Source: Eriocheir sinensis (lineage: Eukaryota > Arthropoda > Malacostraca > Decapoda > Varunidae). Taken from it: DNA of 64,000 bases. A model generated the notes under the pieces. That model ran no database searches. It was given only the letters and a program-made list of their open reading frames with translations, and was not told the origin of the DNA. The first letter of the stretch is position 1, and each line of letters opens with the position of its first letter. The stretch lies in NCBI RefSeq assembly GCF_024679095.1, contig NC_066516.1, positions 20,609,035 to 20,673,034 of the forward strand. The letters run 5' to 3'. Shown here piece after piece: positions 61,927 through 64,000 of this stretch. The position numbers and the translations under genes were made by a program.

Positions 61927-61976
61927 GAGAGAGAGAGAGAGAGAGAGACAGACTTTAAAAAAACTAATTTAAATAC

Positions 61977-62423
61977 TGTTACGCCAAGGCTTAGCTTAGT
62001 TTAAATTGTAATTGGCGCCACGTGACGTAATGAGGGTTCCCTGCGGCCCCGTTGAGGGGGCGGGCTGGAGAGGGACGCCATGCGGCGAGGAAGAGTGGAG
62101 ACGGAGAGAAGACAAAGGACGCGCTCGCCTGTGCTCTGTGCCTTAGGACTTAAACGCCTGTGATTTGTGCCTTGACTGCCTCCCCCTTGGACTATAAGGA
62201 TTGTACAACGTGCTATTGCTTAGTAAACCCCAAGAAAGTCCGCCCTGTATTTAATTGTGCCTCGCTGTGTGCTCTGTGGGTGTGTGCGAGTGTGTCCGCC
62301 GGAGTGTCTTTGTGTCTGCTGTCCGCCTCGTGGGAGCACTGTGTTTTCCATAGCGAGCCCAGTTTAAGTAATTGGGAGAGCACCTGTCTGCCTGTGTGAG
62401 GGGTAGACAAGTGGAGCATAACA
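61977..62423 (+). mobile_element. 5' LTR of a Ty3/gypsy-type retrotransposon
   Basis: Starts TGTTACGCC and ends GAGCATAACA, with TGTTA/TAACA inverted ends. Length is 447 bp. Directly downstream is a primer-binding site and then gag. CTATAAGG near 62192 could be the TATA element. The 3' LTR is beyond the window, so the boundary rests on the inverted ends and the primer-binding site. Confidence 0.8.
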
Positions 62424-62424
62424 G

Positions 62425-62441
62425 TGGTGTCAGGAGCGGGG
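62425..62441 (+). other. Primer-binding site
   Basis: TGGTGTCAGGAGCGGGG begins one base after the LTR. It starts TGG as required for pairing with a tRNA CCA end. It resembles the complement of a tRNA-Leu 3' end (TGGTGTCAGGAGTGGG), an identification I make from memory. Confidence 0.75.
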
Positions 62442-62494
62442 TGGAAATTGTGCTGTGAGTGGACGGGCAGACAAAGAGTGACGCCTCGGGCACA

Positions 62495-63982
62495 ATGGAC
62501 CTCGGCGAGCACGGTGCGGCTGGCGGAGCGAGTGGTGGGGTGAGTGGTGACCTTGAGGCTGATGAAGACGCTAAGCCTGGCCAGCTGGAGTTAATTGCCT
62601 CAATGTTGGCTGGCTTGAGGCAAGAAATAACGCTTCAAGGTCAAAAGCAGGCACAGCAGGCCGAGCGCTCCGAGGCACAGGCCAGCAGGCTTGAGGAGCA
62701 GGCCCGTGAGCAGGCCAGGCGCTCCGAGGCACAGGCCAGCAGGCTTGAGGAGCAGGCCCGTGAGCAGGCCGAGCGCTCCGAGGCACAGGCCAGCAGGCTT
62801 GAGGAGGCACTACAAGCAAGTTTGGCTTCTGTGCGGCAGGAGGCACGGCAGTATACCGATCAGGCCTGCGAGGAGGTCCGGGTTGAGCTACAGAGGGGCC
62901 TAGAGGCACTGAGAGGTGAGGTGCAGGAGGTAAGGTTTGAGGCGAGGCAGGCTGCCGTGTGTGCTGCCCCAGAGGAAGTGCAGAGTGAGCCTTTGTGTGA
63001 GTGGGGGCAGTGTCAAGCCTCGCTGAGGCCACGCAGTGCATTCTCTGAGCCTCCGGGCCTGGCGTGTCCGGCCGGGGGTCACGGTCGGGGTTCAGCGGCT
63101 GGCGTGGGCTGCGGCGGGGCGCGAGCGGCGGCCCCGCCACTGTTGCCAAACAGCCCGCCACCCTCGCCTCCTCACCTAAACCCTACCCTGCCTCCTTTCT
63201 TGCCCCGAGTGCCTGCCTTCTACCCTGCTCGTTCGTTTCCTTCCCACGACCACCGCAGGCGTAAGCCGGCTGAGTATGACGGCAAGGTAGCTTGGGAGGC
63301 CTACGTTGCTCAGTTCGTCATGCTCGCAACAGCTCAAGGGTGGACTGAGGAAGAAAAGGCGCTGCAGCTGGCAACGGCGCTGCGGGGCCCGGCACTCGAG
63401 ATTCTCAGCCACCTTCCAGCCACCAAGCAAGCTTCCTTTACCAGCCTGTCGGAAGCCTTGCAGCGCCGCTTTGGGCACAGTCACCAGGCTGAGGTGTACA
63501 GGGCTCAGCTGAAGAAGAGGGCGAGGCAGAAGGGCGAGACGCTGTCACAACTGGCGCAAGATGTGGAGGCCCTTGTGAGGCGGGCTTATCCGGCTGCTGG
63601 TGAAGACATGACGACCGTCCTCGCCCGTGACGCCTTCGTAGATGCTCTGCAGGACCACCAGCTGCAGATCTACGTAAAGCAAGCCCACCCTGGTGACCTG
63701 CAGGTGGCTTTGGCGAGGGCCATGGAGTTCGAGGCGTTTCTCAAGACGTCAAGCCGCCTCGCTGACTACGCCAAGCCTCGGAACGACGTGCGAGGCCGGA
63801 AGGCGAAGTTCGAGCGTAAGGCGGCGTCGAGGGAGACGAGCCCCGAGTTTGGTGGCCGTTGCTGGGGCTGCGGTGAGAAGGGCCACAGACGCGACCGGTG
63901 TCCGAGGGGGCGAAAGACGCGTTCCTCGACCGGCCGAAGTCTGGGGCTTCCAGACTTGCTGCAAGGACTGCGGCAAGTCTGA
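62495..63982 (+). CDS. gag: Gag protein of the LTR retrotransposon
   Basis: Structural protein that packages element RNA into virus-like particles. ATG at 62495 (context CACAATGG) is the first in-frame ATG; the stop is TGA at 63980-63982, giving 495 residues. Residues about 55-105 are three 18-residue coiled-coil repeats (E-R-S-E-A-Q-A-S-R-L-E-E). A Pro-rich segment lies at about 200-245. The retrotransposon gag core is at about 255-400 (W-E-A-Y-V-A-Q-F, A-L-Q-L-A-T-A-L-R-G-P-A-L, L-x-Q-L-A-Q-D-V-E-A-L-V-R-R-A-Y-P). One zinc knuckle C-W-G-C-G-E-K-G-H-R-R-D-R-C (CX2CX4HX4C) is at about 456-469. A second knuckle-like motif lies just after, in the +1 frame (see findings). Pol is outside the window. 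Confidence 0.88.
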   Translation: MDLGEHGAAGGASGGVSGDLEADEDAKPGQLELIASMLAGLRQEITLQGQKQAQQAERSEAQASRLEEQAREQARRSEAQASRLEEQAREQAERSEAQASRLEEALQASLASVRQEARQYTDQACEEVRVELQRGLEALRGEVQEVRFEARQAAVCAAPEEVQSEPLCEWGQCQASLRPRSAFSEPPGLACPAGGHGRGSAAGVGCGGARAAAPPLLPNSPPPSPPHLNPTLPPFLPRVPAFYPARSFPSHDHRRRKPAEYDGKVAWEAYVAQFVMLATAQGWTEEEKALQLATALRGPALEILSHLPATKQASFTSLSEALQRRFGHSHQAEVYRAQLKKRARQKGETLSQLAQDVEALVRRAYPAAGEDMTTVLARDAFVDALQDHQLQIYVKQAHPGDLQVALARAMEFEAFLKTSSRLADYAKPRNDVRGRKAKFERKAASRETSPEFGGRCWGCGEKGHRRDRCPRGRKTRSSTGRSLGLPDLLQGLRQV

Positions 63983-64000
63983 TCACCGCTCCAGCGCCTG

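Overview
This is a eukaryotic genomic window, most likely from a decapod crustacean. The evidence is a very high density of long microsatellites ((CT)n, (GT)n, (AGT)n, (ATT)n), many kilobase-scale minisatellites, tRNA-derived SINEs, an RTE-like LINE tail ending in (GAT)n, and an arthropod-type TCF/Pangolin protein. The species cannot be set from the sequence alone.

Region 1 (about 1-39.3 kb) holds the 3' two thirds of a TCF/LEF gene (pangolin orthologue, nuclear effector of Wnt/beta-catenin signalling) on the + strand. I placed exons by reading frame, splice sites and phase: two linker exons and a third with the Pro-rich linker (6307-6397, 12623-12721, 13264-13377), a short exon (20832-20902), the first half of the HMG box (21456-21583), then two tandem 157-bp versions of the second half of the HMG box plus basic tail (21961-22117 and 22424-22580). 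These two look mutually exclusive. They are followed by the first half of the C-clamp (23617-23683) and a choice of 3' exons: one completes the C-clamp (34305-34776, with AATAAA at 34877), one replaces it with an Ala/Ser/Asn-rich tail and stop (33418-33799), and a possible small stop-containing exon sits at 34181-34229. The beta-catenin-binding N-terminus lies upstream of the window. Introns are filled with simple repeats, minisatellites and foldback elements.

Region 2 (about 39-53 kb) is mostly non-coding, with a cluster of TTAA-flanked MITEs, SINEs and LINE relics. A plausible small three-exon gene (44850-44904, 47925-47983, 50599-50673; 62 aa, unidentified) is supported by a continuous reading frame and matched splice phases.

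Region 3 (about 53-64 kb) is a transposon graveyard: a piggyBac-like MITE, a 35-bp satellite, a SINE, a deleted PIF/Harbinger element carrying a HARBI1-like fragment, a dead non-LTR reverse transcriptase, a non-autonomous hAT element with a perfect 8-bp target duplication, and at the end the 5' LTR, primer-binding site and gag of a Ty3/gypsy-type LTR retrotransposon that runs off the window.

The main point of interest is the TCF gene. Duplicated HMG-box exons combined with alternative C-clamp ends would let one locus make TCF proteins that differ in both DNA-contact modules.
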